From Anaerolineaceae bacterium (GTDB lineage: Bacteria > Chloroflexota > Anaerolineae > Aggregatilineales > Phototrophicaceae), in NCBI GenBank assembly GCA_002699585.1, contig PABP01000014.1:496001-560000 (forward strand): a DNA stretch of 64,000 nt, in the 5' to 3' direction. The notes below the pieces were generated by a model. The model worked only from the letters and a program-made list of their open reading frames with translations. It had not been told where the DNA came from and did no database searches. Positions 42,217 to 53,830 of this stretch are shown piece by piece; positions within the stretch are counted from its first letter, which is position 1, and each line of letters begins with the position of its first letter. The position numbers were made by a program, and so were the translations under genes.

Positions 42217-42864
42217 TTAGCTTTGCCCATTTTCCAAAAGAGGTTTTAGCTGACTGTCGTTGTGAATGTAGTATTTGAAACTGTTATACGAGAGCGTCTT
42301 TTCAAGATGTGGGTTAATCAATTTTCGAATACTAGCAATAGATAAACCCGAATGCAGATATGCTTCGATCTGATCCCGAAATGAATCAAGCGGTCTTTGC
42401 CTATTACGGCTGCCTTTGGGGCGTCCTAGTTGCTGTCCTCTAGCTTTGGCTGCTGCCAATCCCTGTTTGGTTCGCATAGAAATAAATTCTCGTTCTGATT
42501 GTGCGAAGTAGCTGTAGATAGCGAGCAACAGTTGAGCATGGGAAGCCGTTGTCGATAACTCTGGTTGCCGCACAAAAATGAGCTGAACTTCTTTTTCGTT
42601 GAGCGCACTGATTAGATTCAGTGTCTCCAACATATTGCGTCCCAACCGACTTAGTTCAGCCACAATGAGCACATCACCTGATTTCAATTTGTCTATCAAT
42701 TCGGTGATTCGCCGTTCACGTTGATTTTTGCGAGATGAGATTTCAACTTCGATGAATTCGTCTATCGATAGCTTTTGCTGATATGCATACTCAAGCAGTA
42801 GATGTCGCTGCTTACCTAAATCCTGATTTTCTGTGCTGACACGAATATAGCCGATGACCGTCAT
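42217..42864 (-). CDS. Serine recombinase (resolvase/invertase family)
   Basis: 215 residues with the catalytic Ser in IGYIRVSTENQD, the ELSRLGRNMLETLNLI active-site region and the long E-helix (YFAQSEREFISMRTKQGLAAAKARG, in parts), then a basic GRPKGSRNRQ and a helix-turn-helix-like C-terminus (SIASIRKLINP). Related to resolvases/invertases that cut and exchange DNA at a dimeric site. The ATG at 42864 is chosen; longer extension is AT-rich non-coding. Serves as the upstream partner of the transposase and is atypical for IS1182 elements. Confidence 0.85.
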   Translation of the reverse strand: MTVIGYIRVSTENQDLGKQRHLLLEYAYQQKLSIDEFIEVEISSRKNQRERRITELIDKLKSGDVLIVAELSRLGRNMLETLNLISALNEKEVQLIFVRQPELSTTASHAQLLLAIYSYFAQSEREFISMRTKQGLAAAKARGQQLGRPKGSRNRQRPLDSFRDQIEAYLHSGLSIASIRKLINPHLEKTLSYNSFKYYIHNDSQLKPLLENGQS

Positions 42865-43028
42865 AATGTATGCTTTGCAAAAATAAGGTGATATTAACAG
42901 TATTTTTAACACATTAGTGAAACGATACTCAAGCAATAAATTTGCATTATTTGACACAATTTAACGAACGATATTATTGCAAATAGCTTGTCTCCAATGG
43001 TTAATTATGTTTTGAGTTATCGTGTTAA

Positions 43029-43056
43029 AGCGTCAGACTAGCAAACGCCTGACGCT
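43029..43056 (-). terminator. Hairpin downstream of the cargo operon
   Basis: AGCGTCAG (43029-43036) and CTGACGCT (43049-43056) form a perfect 8-bp stem; on the minus strand it is followed by TTTAACA. It could end the minus-strand cargo transcript or be a recombinase site. Confidence 0.45.
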
Positions 43057-43129
43057 AAGCAGTTCGATTCAATCAACAGCTTTATTGTCTTGTTCTATAG
43101 AATTGAAATGAGACTAAAACCTGAAAAAT

Positions 43130-43450
43130 CTATTCAAGATCTTCCAGGGTCACGATTGCTGTTCGGATTGCGGTAATCGCGCATGGCCACCCGGCATAGA
43201 AAGCAAGATGTGTGAATACTTCGGCCAGTTCTTCTTTACTGATCCCATTGGCTATGGCGCGTTTAATGTGAGACGGCAGTTCATTGGTTCGATAAAGTGC
43301 CGTCAGGGTTGCGACAACAATCAAACTGCGCTCTCGTGGGGATAAACCCTCACGTTCCCAAATGTCGCCGAAGAGTACGTCATCGGTTACTTCCATTAAT
43401 TTAGGTGCAAATTCTCTAACCTGATCGAGAGTGGGTTGTTGATGGGTCAT
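43130..43450 (-). CDS. Carboxymuconolactone decarboxylase-family protein
   Basis: 106 residues of the AhpD/CMD alpha-helical fold: EGLSPRERSLIVVATLTALYRTNELPSHIKRAI and NGISKEELAEVFTHLAFYAGWP. The CxxC of the AhpD peroxidase group is missing (only one Cys, in GWPCAI), so it is more like the 4-carboxymuconolactone decarboxylase-type branch. ATG 43450 follows GGAGAA; the longer frame from 43510 is not supported. Last gene of the minus-strand cargo block. Confidence 0.8.
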   Translation of the reverse strand: MTHQQPTLDQVREFAPKLMEVTDDVLFGDIWEREGLSPRERSLIVVATLTALYRTNELPSHIKRAIANGISKEELAEVFTHLAFYAGWPCAITAIRTAIVTLEDLE

Positions 43451-43560
43451 GGTGTGTTCTCCATATTCAAAGGTTTTACGTATTCTGTTGAAGTGCATAT
43501 TGCCTTGCATCTAGTGATTTGGGGAAATCATGATTTCTGTGTTTGAATTCTTGAGTGGGG

Positions 43561-44307
43561 CTACACTACTTGGCGCGTAGGGCGAAATAGAATTTCGTTC
43601 ACGTCCACATCTTCGGGTTGACTCATAGCATAGGCGACTGCTCGCGCGAATGAATCAGCAGGAATGGCAATCTCCTCATAGAACTTGTGAATGCCTTCGG
43701 CAATGTCTGGATCGCTAATCGCATTCGGTAATTCTGTTGCAACTGCTCCCGGTGAGATCACGGTCGTACGCATGTTGTAGGGCTTGACCTCCTGCCGTAG
43801 CCCTTCAGAAATAACGCGAACCGCATGTTTAGATGCCGCATAAACGGCATTTTCTGGACCGACTTTGTGCCCTGCAACCGAGGAGACATTGATGATGTGT
43901 CCTGATTTCTGCTCCTTCATATAGGGTAACGCTGCTGCAATGCCATACAGTACGCCTTTGATGTTCACATCGATTGTCTGATTCCACTCATCGATTTTAA
44001 GATGCTCAAGTGGTGCTCGAGGCATAATGCCAGCGTTGTTAATCAGGACGTCGATGCGCCCATAGGTCTGTACAGCAGCATCGACCAGGCGCTTGACCTG
44101 ATCATAGTCGGTAACATCTGTCTCTACGGCCAACGCTTTGCCACCACGGCCTGTCAGCTCATCAACCAGGGACTGCAGGCGGTCAATGCGCCTTGCCCCC
44201 AAGGCAACGCTTGCTCCCTCAGCGGAGAGCAGTCGGGCAGTGGCTTCACCTAATCCGCTACTCGCACCAGTGATAACGACGACTTTTCCGTCGATATTAT
44301 TGCTCAT
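43561..44307 (-). CDS. Short-chain dehydrogenase/reductase
   Basis: 248 residues of a classical [11 protein letters not shown] cofactor loop, NNAGIMP, catalytic NVSSVAG and YAASK. An NADP-preferring ADH-like or keto-reductase activity is expected; the substrate is unknown. I chose ATG 44307. The reading frame continues upstream but overlaps the aldo/keto reductase stop at 44384. Second-last gene of the cargo block. Confidence 0.88.
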   Translation of the reverse strand: MSNNIDGKVVVITGASSGLGEATARLLSAEGASVALGARRIDRLQSLVDELTGRGGKALAVETDVTDYDQVKRLVDAAVQTYGRIDVLINNAGIMPRAPLEHLKIDEWNQTIDVNIKGVLYGIAAALPYMKEQKSGHIINVSSVAGHKVGPENAVYAASKHAVRVISEGLRQEVKPYNMRTTVISPGAVATELPNAISDPDIAEGIHKFYEEIAIPADSFARAVAYAMSQPEDVDVNEILFRPTRQVV

Positions 44308-44383
44308 CGGTTGATTCTTTCTGCAAATTGTGGTTTCAATTGTTCGTCTTGAGTTTTCATGCAGCGGGCTAAGAACAAGATGC

Positions 44384-45379
<996 letters not shown>

Positions 45380-45470
45380 TTATAGACTGCTTTATGTATC
45401 TAGCGTTTCAACTGTGTTGAGTTGATTGCTTGACCATGCAGTCATGCATTAGCTCTTTTCGTCGACTAGC

Positions 45471-45869
45471 TCACTCAGGCTGATATTGTTCGTCGCTGAC
45501 CTTTTCCAGCCAGTCAACCGACTTGCCCTCAAGCTTTTCGCCGATGGCAATATGGGTCATGGCTGTGGTTGGCGCTGCACCATGCCAATGTTTTTCTCCT
45601 GGTGCAAACTGTACTACGTCACCCGGATGAACTACTTTGCTTTCACTACCCCAAACTTGCACACGCCCACATCCGGCGGTGATTATCAATGTTTGCCCCA
45701 ATGGGTGGGTGTGCCACGCTGTACGAGCACCGGGTTCAAATGTCACGTAGGCACCATAAGCGCGGGCTGGTTCGGCTGGCGGGAACAACGGGTCGACACG
45801 TACCGTCCCCGTAAAATTCTCCTCCAGTCCTTTGTAGGAAGCTTGTGATCCACTCCTTTTGATTTCCAT
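45471..45869 (-). CDS. Cupin-domain protein
   Basis: 132 residues with a single cupin barrel: [20 protein letters not shown] (HxH plus Gln) and [15 protein letters not shown] (His) provide three or four metal ligands. The [20 protein letters not shown] start is typical of small cupins linked to AKR/SDR genes. It may act as a dioxygenase, isomerase or binding protein; the function is unclear. Lies between the two AKR genes. Confidence 0.85.
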   Translation of the reverse strand: MEIKRSGSQASYKGLEENFTGTVRVDPLFPPAEPARAYGAYVTFEPGARTAWHTHPLGQTLIITAGCGRVQVWGSESKVVHPGDVVQFAPGEKHWHGAAPTTAMTHIAIGEKLEGKSVDWLEKVSDEQYQPE

Positions 45870-45904
45870 GTTTGCATACCTCGTCCTGTTTACAGCCTGA
45901 CGAA

Positions 45905-47867
<1,963 letters not shown>

Positions 47868-48053
47868 CGTATTACCTTTCAAGGTGATGTTTGATCGTTA
47901 TGATGTCCATTGTAGGTAAATACGAAGCGCAAAGATTGCAGAATACTCCGCGATACTTGTATATTTCTCTAAGAATCCGACCTGATTATTACAATAATCT
48001 TGAATAAGAGTACAATAAACTTAATCTTCAAATGTGTTCAGGACAGCGTCCTT

Positions 48054-49001
48054 ATGGATGTCACAAACCATCAACAAACAGAGCGGGGGGCACAGCGTCT
48101 GCAGGCAAGTCGTGAGGAACTTGTTGAGCGAATCGCGTTTGCTATGTGCGAAGATGGTGTCAGTGAACCCCTTCCGGGACTTCATCTGGCTCGACTCTCC
48201 GCCCCTATGGAGAAAATCCATAGTGTATTGGAACCCTCTTTATGTGTGATTGCACAGGGGAGCAAGATTGTATTTGTCGGCGGCAATCGCTATCAGTATG
48301 ATCCGTTTAAGTACCTTCTCACCACACTCGAGTTACCCCGTGTAAGTCAGGTTGAAGAGGCATCCAGAGAGAAACCCTACCTCAGCCTCAGACTAGACCT
48401 CGACCCTCATCTTGTTGGTTCTGTCATGATTGAAGCGGGTCATGTCATCCATACAAGCAACACGGATGTTGAAGCCACTACGGTCAGTCCGCTGGATGTG
48501 GAGTTGCTAGATACGCTCGTACGCCTTGTCAGGCTTCTGGATTCTCCTGCGGAAGCGCGGATTCTTGTGCCATTGATTAAACGGGAAATTGTCTATCGCC
48601 TTCTCGTCGGTGATCAGGGTGGCAGACTCAGTCATCTTACGATTTCCAGTGGTTACACCTCAAACATTGCCAGAGCAGTTGAGCGACTCCGTCAGGATTT
48701 CGATCAGTCGGTTCGTATCGAGGATCTGGCGCAGGAACTGGGAATGAGTGTGTCAAGTTTTCACCAGCACTTTAAGTCTGTCACCGCCATGAGTCCGTTG
48801 CAATTCCAGAAGCGACTCCGCTTACAGGAAGCACGCCGTCTGATGATTAGTGAAGATCTGGATGCTACCAGCGCGGCTTATCAGGTTGGCTACAATGATG
48901 CTGCACACTTTAGTCGAGAATACAAAAGCCTCTTTGGTGACCCGCCCATACGCGATATACAGAGATTGCGGGAAGAAAATCACAATTCTGCTGTCGGTTG
49001 A
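48054..49001 (+). CDS. AraC-family transcriptional regulator
   Basis: 315 residues: an N-terminal AraC_N cupin-like domain (LSAPMEKIHSVLEPSLCVIAQGSKIVFVGG in parts) and a C-terminal double HTH (IEDLAQELGMSVSSFHQHFKSVTAMSPLQFQKRLRL, then ATSAAYQVGYNDAAHFSREYKSLFG). The N-terminal type (Arac_N of the YqhC group) often activates aldo/keto reductases, which agrees with its divergent placement from AKR 3. ATG 48054 is chosen, with AGGACAG upstream; a TTG at 48000 is possible. Confidence 0.88.
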   Translation: MDVTNHQQTERGAQRLQASREELVERIAFAMCEDGVSEPLPGLHLARLSAPMEKIHSVLEPSLCVIAQGSKIVFVGGNRYQYDPFKYLLTTLELPRVSQVEEASREKPYLSLRLDLDPHLVGSVMIEAGHVIHTSNTDVEATTVSPLDVELLDTLVRLVRLLDSPAEARILVPLIKREIVYRLLVGDQGGRLSHLTISSGYTSNIARAVERLRQDFDQSVRIEDLAQELGMSVSSFHQHFKSVTAMSPLQFQKRLRLQEARRLMISEDLDATSAAYQVGYNDAAHFSREYKSLFGDPPIRDIQRLREENHNSAVG

Positions 49002-49201
49002 AATAGTAATTCTTCTTCAAGCGTACACGATAGTAATGCAATACTGCTCTTCATACCCAAAAAGCTGATATTTCAACTTTCTGTAATATGCTGTAATGTA
49101 TTTTTCAACAGGCTCCTATAGCCTACGATAATATCCCTCGCGGATTGAGTCGTTTATTCGGTACAATGACGCATATTAATAGTGTGGAATAGAATTTCGT
49201 T

Positions 49202-49585
49202 ATGATAGAAGTTGAATGGGCTGATGACACCCAGGAAATTGTGATCTTGCGCTTCCAAGACAAGTGGACATGGCAGCAGTTCTTCGATGCTCAAAAAAAG
49301 ACGCATGCCTTGGTAGAGACCGTCCCCGATAAAGTCATTTACGGCATTATTTTGCCGTCCAAGCAACAATTGCTGCCGCCGAACCCGCTCTTTAACTTCC
49401 GAAAAGGTCTGGTAAATATCCATCCACGCTACAAGGGCAGCGTGATGGTGGGCGCCAACGCCTTTTCAAGGCTCATGTTGACTACTGTGCTGAAGGTCAT
49501 GAGCAATGATGATTTGTCATTCGCGAATTCCGTTGCTGAGGCGTATACATTCATTGCTACTGAGCGAGAAAAACAACCCCAATAG
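49202..49585 (+). CDS. STAS/SpoIIAA-like small protein (paralog 4)
   Basis: 127 residues: IEVEWADDTQEIVILRF, WTWQQFF, KVIYGIIL, SVMVGANAF and FANSVAEAYTFI, the same pattern as the next protein (49798) and those at 22138, 24327 and 57580. It lies just outside the right end of the putative transposon. No partner gene; tandem duplicate with 49798. Unknown function. Confidence 0.65.
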   Translation: MIEVEWADDTQEIVILRFQDKWTWQQFFDAQKKTHALVETVPDKVIYGIILPSKQQLLPPNPLFNFRKGLVNIHPRYKGSVMVGANAFSRLMLTTVLKVMSNDDLSFANSVAEAYTFIATEREKQPQ

Positions 49586-49797
49586 GTGATGAAATAAACT
49601 CGCCCCCCCTGTATAAATGCAAATCGATAAGACTTCTCTAAGGGATATGCCTCGGCCTGATCTTGGCTCTATAGTCGGCGCCAATGAAGCTTAGGATTCA
49701 ATTTTTCCGTAACACTACGCAAAAATGGTGACTATGTGATTATCAAATTGTCGCTAAAATAGTAGGAATCTATACATTTGCCTGATTGTAGAGTCTG

Positions 49798-50187
49798 ATG
49801 ATCGATGTTGCGTGGGCCAATGAAACGCGTGATACCATCGTCCTTAAACTTAGTAGCGGGTGGACCTGGGAGCAATACTTCCTTGCTCAAGATGAAGTAA
49901 GCACCATGATTGAGTCCATTCCCGACATAGTGGTCCATTGCATCATTCTCTTCCCCAAAAACCAGCCCCTGCCTCCGAATGCGTTGGGTAATCTGCGGAA
50001 AATAGTCAAACGAACCCATGAACGATTTGGTATCGCTGTCCTCGTGGGGGTAAGTCCTTATACTGCCCTGATGGTGAATACGCTGTTCAAAGTGATTGGC
50101 TACAAAGCTATCCACTTTGTAACGACCGTCGCTGAGGCGCACATTTACTTAGAAACACTTCGACAAAAATCGCGTCCGAAAGCCTGA
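49798..50187 (+). CDS. STAS/SpoIIAA-like small protein (paralog 5)
   Basis: 129 residues, tandem relative of 49202: IDVAWANETRDTIVLKL, WTWEQYF, IVVHCIILFPKNQPLPPNAL and VTTVAEAHIYLETL. Both share the PLPPN-type insertion after the central strand. The spacing of 212 bp suggests separate transcription. Unknown function. Confidence 0.65.
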   Translation: MIDVAWANETRDTIVLKLSSGWTWEQYFLAQDEVSTMIESIPDIVVHCIILFPKNQPLPPNALGNLRKIVKRTHERFGIAVLVGVSPYTALMVNTLFKVIGYKAIHFVTTVAEAHIYLETLRQKSRPKA

Positions 50188-50371
50188 CCTCAACCACATT
50201 ACGGCGTATCCTCAGCGCATGACAAGTTGTCGTATGTCGTCCCATAAGCCGATACACAGTTGCGGCGTTGGGCAAGCGTTGGTTGATCCAGCCATCACAC
50301 ATAACCTGACCTGTGCTATACTGCCGCCGATCTAGATTGGATCACAAGGATCATTTAGAAGGCGACGATTT

Positions 50372-51922
50372 ATGCGTGTATCGGGTTGGTTTGTTGGAAT
50401 TTTGGCACTCACGATGTTGGTGATCGGCACCGGCTTGTGTGCGATTGTCTCCTACAATGGCATGCGTGGCTTCGTCATTGATAGCTGGGATAATGGTCTC
50501 CAGTTGGATGACCCTGGCGACATCGTCGCCGCCCTGACTGACCCGGAATCGATCCTCCAGCCGACCAACACGCCCATAGACACCAGCAGCGTCATTGTCA
50601 TGCCGTCGATTACCCCTGTGGCTACCCTGCCTGTTGGGACAGAAGTTGCGGCGGCTGTTGCCACCGAGCCAGCCGACAACGGCCTTTCCGGCCAGACAGC
50701 CCAGGCGTCAGCCACCCCGCAACCCACTATCGACCCTGCCGCCGAGTATCAGATCAACGACCCGCGCCAGATTCGTATCCTGCTGATGGGCATTGACGAG
50801 CGCACGGGCTTTACGACTGAGCAAGCCTATCGTACTGATACCATGATTGTCCTTAACATTGATCCGGCACGTAATACGGCCGGTGTCATCTCGTTCCCGC
50901 GTGACCTATGGGTGAGCATTCCCAACTTTGAGCCAGGGCGTATCAATACGGCCAACTACATCGGCGATAACGTCTCTTATCCAGGTGGGGGTGGGCCGCA
51001 GCTGGCCAAAGAGACCATCGCCGCCAATTTCGGCATCACTGTGAATCATTTTGTGCGCATCAACTTTACCGTCTTCGAGACGGTTGTCGATGTCGTCGCA
51101 CCCAATGGCGTCGAGGTCTGCCCGACCGAACGCATTTATGACGATCATTATCCCGACGAAGGTTTTGGCACGCTCACCATCGAGTTCCCGGCAGGATGCC
51201 AGCGTTTGGGAGGCCGGGAGCTGCTGCAATATGCCCGTACCCGCGCCACCAGCGGTGGCGACTTCGACCGGGCGGCCCGTCAGCAAGAGGTCATCGACGC
51301 CGTGCGCGCTGAAGTGCTCAGCCTGGGCGGCGTGACCAACCTGATCACTCAAGTCCCTGTGCTGTGGAGTGAGCTATCCGGCAGCTTTGATACGGATTTG
51401 ACCATTGAGCAAGTCATTGGGCTTGGCTTGGAACTCAACGAAATCCCGCGCGAAGACATTCACTATGCCGTCATCGACAACAATTACGTCACCCTCGGCC
51501 AGACGCCCCAGGGCGATCAAATCCTGCATCCGAACTTTGGTCGCATCAGCGATCTGATCCAGCGCGTGCTCTTTCCCCAAATCGAAGTCGACCAGGCCGA
51601 TCTGCTCAACCGTGCCGAAACCGAAGGGGCTGAGGTGCATGTGTATAACGGCACCGACATCGCCGGACTGGCAGGCCGTACCCAGGAATGGTTCATTGGG
51701 CGCGGTATCTCGATTGCCAGCGTCGGCAATGCGCCCAACCACAACGGTGCCAATACCATCATTCGCTACTACGGCGAAACGCTCGATACCGCCAATTACA
51801 TAGCCGATGTCATGGGCATCCCCACCGAGCGTATTCAGCCCGGTAGCGATGGCCTGTTGCCTGTGGGTAACGTTGCTGTCATCGTTGGCCCCGATGTCCA
51901 GAGCTTGCTGGCAGGTAATTAG
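50372..51922 (+). CDS. LytR-CpsA-Psr (LCP) family protein with LytR_C domain
   Basis: 516 residues: N-terminal membrane helix (about 6-28), a Thr/Pro/Ala-rich spacer to about 125, the LCP domain (about 130-345) with ILLMGIDER, TDTMIVLNIDP, ISFPRDLWVSIP, RINTAN and YARTRATSGGDFDRAARQQ, and a C-terminal LytR_C domain (AEVHVYNGTDIAGLAGRTQEWF). LCP enzymes attach polymers such as teichoic-acid-like or capsular glycans to cell-wall peptidoglycan using lipid-linked donors. The Arg/Asp set of the active site is present. Acts outside the membrane. ATG 50372. Confidence 0.93.
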   Translation: MRVSGWFVGILALTMLVIGTGLCAIVSYNGMRGFVIDSWDNGLQLDDPGDIVAALTDPESILQPTNTPIDTSSVIVMPSITPVATLPVGTEVAAAVATEPADNGLSGQTAQASATPQPTIDPAAEYQINDPRQIRILLMGIDERTGFTTEQAYRTDTMIVLNIDPARNTAGVISFPRDLWVSIPNFEPGRINTANYIGDNVSYPGGGGPQLAKETIAANFGITVNHFVRINFTVFETVVDVVAPNGVEVCPTERIYDDHYPDEGFGTLTIEFPAGCQRLGGRELLQYARTRATSGGDFDRAARQQEVIDAVRAEVLSLGGVTNLITQVPVLWSELSGSFDTDLTIEQVIGLGLELNEIPREDIHYAVIDNNYVTLGQTPQGDQILHPNFGRISDLIQRVLFPQIEVDQADLLNRAETEGAEVHVYNGTDIAGLAGRTQEWFIGRGISIASVGNAPNHNGANTIIRYYGETLDTANYIADVMGIPTERIQPGSDGLLPVGNVAVIVGPDVQSLLAGN

Positions 51923-52165
51923 CGACAGGGCACCTTTGGCCCAAGCTGTGTTTTCGAAAACTTCAATACGAATACGCACTGCCTCGATCTGCTTCCTGGC
52001 TGTATTTTGGGTTGGCCTTCAAGCAAGCGCCAGCCTATCTCACCTACTCCAACCCAGACCTGTGGAAGACAAATAACCTCTCTTTGACGAAATCTTATGA
52101 AATATTTTATATATCTCTTTATATAATGAGCCTGTAAATTGTCTTCGTCACAGATAAGGTGCCTA

Positions 52166-52555
52166 ATGCCGTACACAGTCATCTGGCTCATCCCGGATAG
52201 GGTTATTTATGCGCATTGTTCCGGTCATATTGCGGAAGATGAGCTGCGTGAGAATCTTCAACTGATAACCAATATGATAGATAACAGTCGTTTTCCGCAT
52301 GTCCATGTTATTTCGGACACAGCAGATATGGTGACGCCTCTAATGGCGCAAAATTCCCTGCAATTCTCACAAGAAGTTGGCAGACATGAGCGTACAGGTT
52401 GGGTCATCACCATCCGGGAAAAGGCACCTCTCATAAAAATGAGCACGGACTTTGCGTCATCAGTGGATAGCTCCAAGGCGCGCTTCTTCAATACGCTAGA
52501 AGAAGCCGAAAATTTCCTCAAGCAGGCCGATACGTCGCTCTATTGGGGCAGTTGA
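52166..52555 (+). CDS. STAS/SpoIIAA-like small protein (paralog 6)
   Basis: 129 residues: PYTVIWLIPDRVIYAHCSG, EDELRENLQLITNMID, VHVISDTAD, ERTGWVITIREKAPLIKM and FFNTLEEAENFLKQAD. Start ATG 52166 follows AAGGTG. It forms a tandem pair with the gene at 52703 and belongs to the same sub-branch as 9609. Function unknown. Confidence 0.65.
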   Translation: MPYTVIWLIPDRVIYAHCSGHIAEDELRENLQLITNMIDNSRFPHVHVISDTADMVTPLMAQNSLQFSQEVGRHERTGWVITIREKAPLIKMSTDFASSVDSSKARFFNTLEEAENFLKQADTSLYWGS

Positions 52556-52702
52556 ATAGGGAACCCTCCCTTCGAATATGTCACATCATGATATGCCACC
52601 AGGCTACCCCGGCGCGTACCTATGGAGTGTTAATCTCTATTAAAAGATAGACATATGTCTTGTATAATAGATGTTATGACGTGGGTTAGTGCTGAGGATT
52701 TA

Positions 52703-53119
52703 ATGCCTTATTTAATAGATTGGTTCATACCAGACCAAGTTATTTATGCATGTTACTCTGGTGAATTCACCGAAGACGAACTGCGTATGAGTTTGCGTAC
52801 CTTGATTGATATGGTTGATAGTAGCAGTTCACCCTATGTGCATATCATCGCCGATACGGGTGATGTGACGAAACCCGTGCCCCCGCAGAAGGTACTCAAA
52901 ATATCCCGTGAAGTAGGTAGCCATGAACGCACAGGTTGGAACCTCATCCTCCGGGAGAGGTCAACCTTAGTGAAAATGGGCGTCGCCTTCGGGTCAACAT
53001 TGATCAAATCCAAAATTCGCTCATTTGATACGCTTGAAGACGCCGAACAATTTCTGAGAAAAATCGATGAGACGCTAAGCTGGGACAATGTAAACCGGGC
53101 AGTCGTTGCCCGTAGTTGA
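52703..53119 (+). CDS. STAS/SpoIIAA-like small protein (paralog 7)
   Basis: 138 residues, close duplicate of 52166: PYLIDWFIPDQVIYACYSG, EDELRMSLRTLIDMVD, IIADTGD, ERTGWNLILRERSTLVKM and FDTLEDAEQFLRKID. Start ATG 52703 follows GAGGAT; an in-frame ATG at 52655 is less likely. A strong terminator follows at 53160. Confidence 0.65.
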   Translation: MPYLIDWFIPDQVIYACYSGEFTEDELRMSLRTLIDMVDSSSSPYVHIIADTGDVTKPVPPQKVLKISREVGSHERTGWNLILRERSTLVKMGVAFGSTLIKSKIRSFDTLEDAEQFLRKIDETLSWDNVNRAVVARS

Positions 53120-53158
53120 TTGATTTCGTAGCGCATGACTGCCTGCGAAACGTTAACT

Positions 53159-53182
53159 AAGCTACCTTAGGGTAGCTTTTTT
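53159..53182 (+). terminator. Intrinsic terminator after STAS-like paralog 7
   Basis: AGCTACC (53160-53166), loop TTAG, GGTAGCT (53171-53177), followed by six T's. Perfect stem. Confidence 0.9.
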
Positions 53183-53234
53183 GTTGCAGATTGCTATTTA
53201 GGGATATGGAACATAGAGATGGTTGTAGCTGTGA

Positions 53235-53555
53235 CTAAACCTTAAATACACCCGTATAGCGCGTCACCCGCACGTTGTAATTCTCCACAAACGAGAGCAA
53301 TTTATTCTCCAGACGCTCCCAGCGCGGGCTGTGCATGATGCTAATCACCCGGCTCAGTTCATCCGTGACGAACTCCAATTGGCGCTCTGGGTAGGGGCCG
53401 TAGGCGATGTGCCATGCATCCTGCAAGACCAACCCCGCATCTTGCAAAGCCGGTTCCAATTCCTGCCGGATGAACCGAAAGTAGGGCACATTCAATCCGT
53501 TATGAATATCGTATGTCAAGATGAGTGTAAAACGTGGTCTGACGAGTTCCGGCAT
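53235..53555 (-). CDS. Conserved small protein of unknown function
   Basis: 106 residues beginning PELVRPRFTLILTYDIHNGLN, with an internal ELEPALQDAGLVLQDAWHIAYGPYPERQLEFV (in parts) and ending NVRVTRYTGVFKV. I recognise no domain. The alternating strand-helix pattern suggests a small alpha/beta fold; it is not Cas2-like. ATG 53555 chosen over 53597. Monocistronic, convergent with the STAS-like gene. Confidence 0.5.
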   Translation of the reverse strand: MPELVRPRFTLILTYDIHNGLNVPYFRFIRQELEPALQDAGLVLQDAWHIAYGPYPERQLEFVTDELSRVISIMHSPRWERLENKLLSFVENYNVRVTRYTGVFKV

Positions 53556-53830
53556 ACGACGCAATCCAATACACAAGGGTTTAGAGGATAGCGCCACTGC
53601 ATGTAGCTAAGCAGATGCTATCCTATTCCGTTCAACATAGTCTAACTGTATCATAACTCAAGCTAAATTGCCTACGTCAGGCACCATCAACCACGCCCCC
53701 GAATGGGGCCGATTGGGTAGCCTGCTTTTATAGGGCTTTTTGGCGCACGCTTACCCAACGTCATACGCCCCGACCTTGCTGCAATGGGCAAGCTAGGGTA
53801 ATGTTTGTCGTGTTGAGGAAGAGGAACACT

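Noticed and set aside
42898-42915. Inner right end of a smaller insertion sequence (ATTTTTAACACATT)
   Set aside because: Weaker match to the left end than 49100-49115 and no matching 4-bp repeat; kept only as an alternative boundary.
53235-53555. Cas2-like nuclease
   Set aside because: A TYDI string near the start resembles Cas2, but length, remaining pattern and context (no CRISPR, no Cas1) do not fit.
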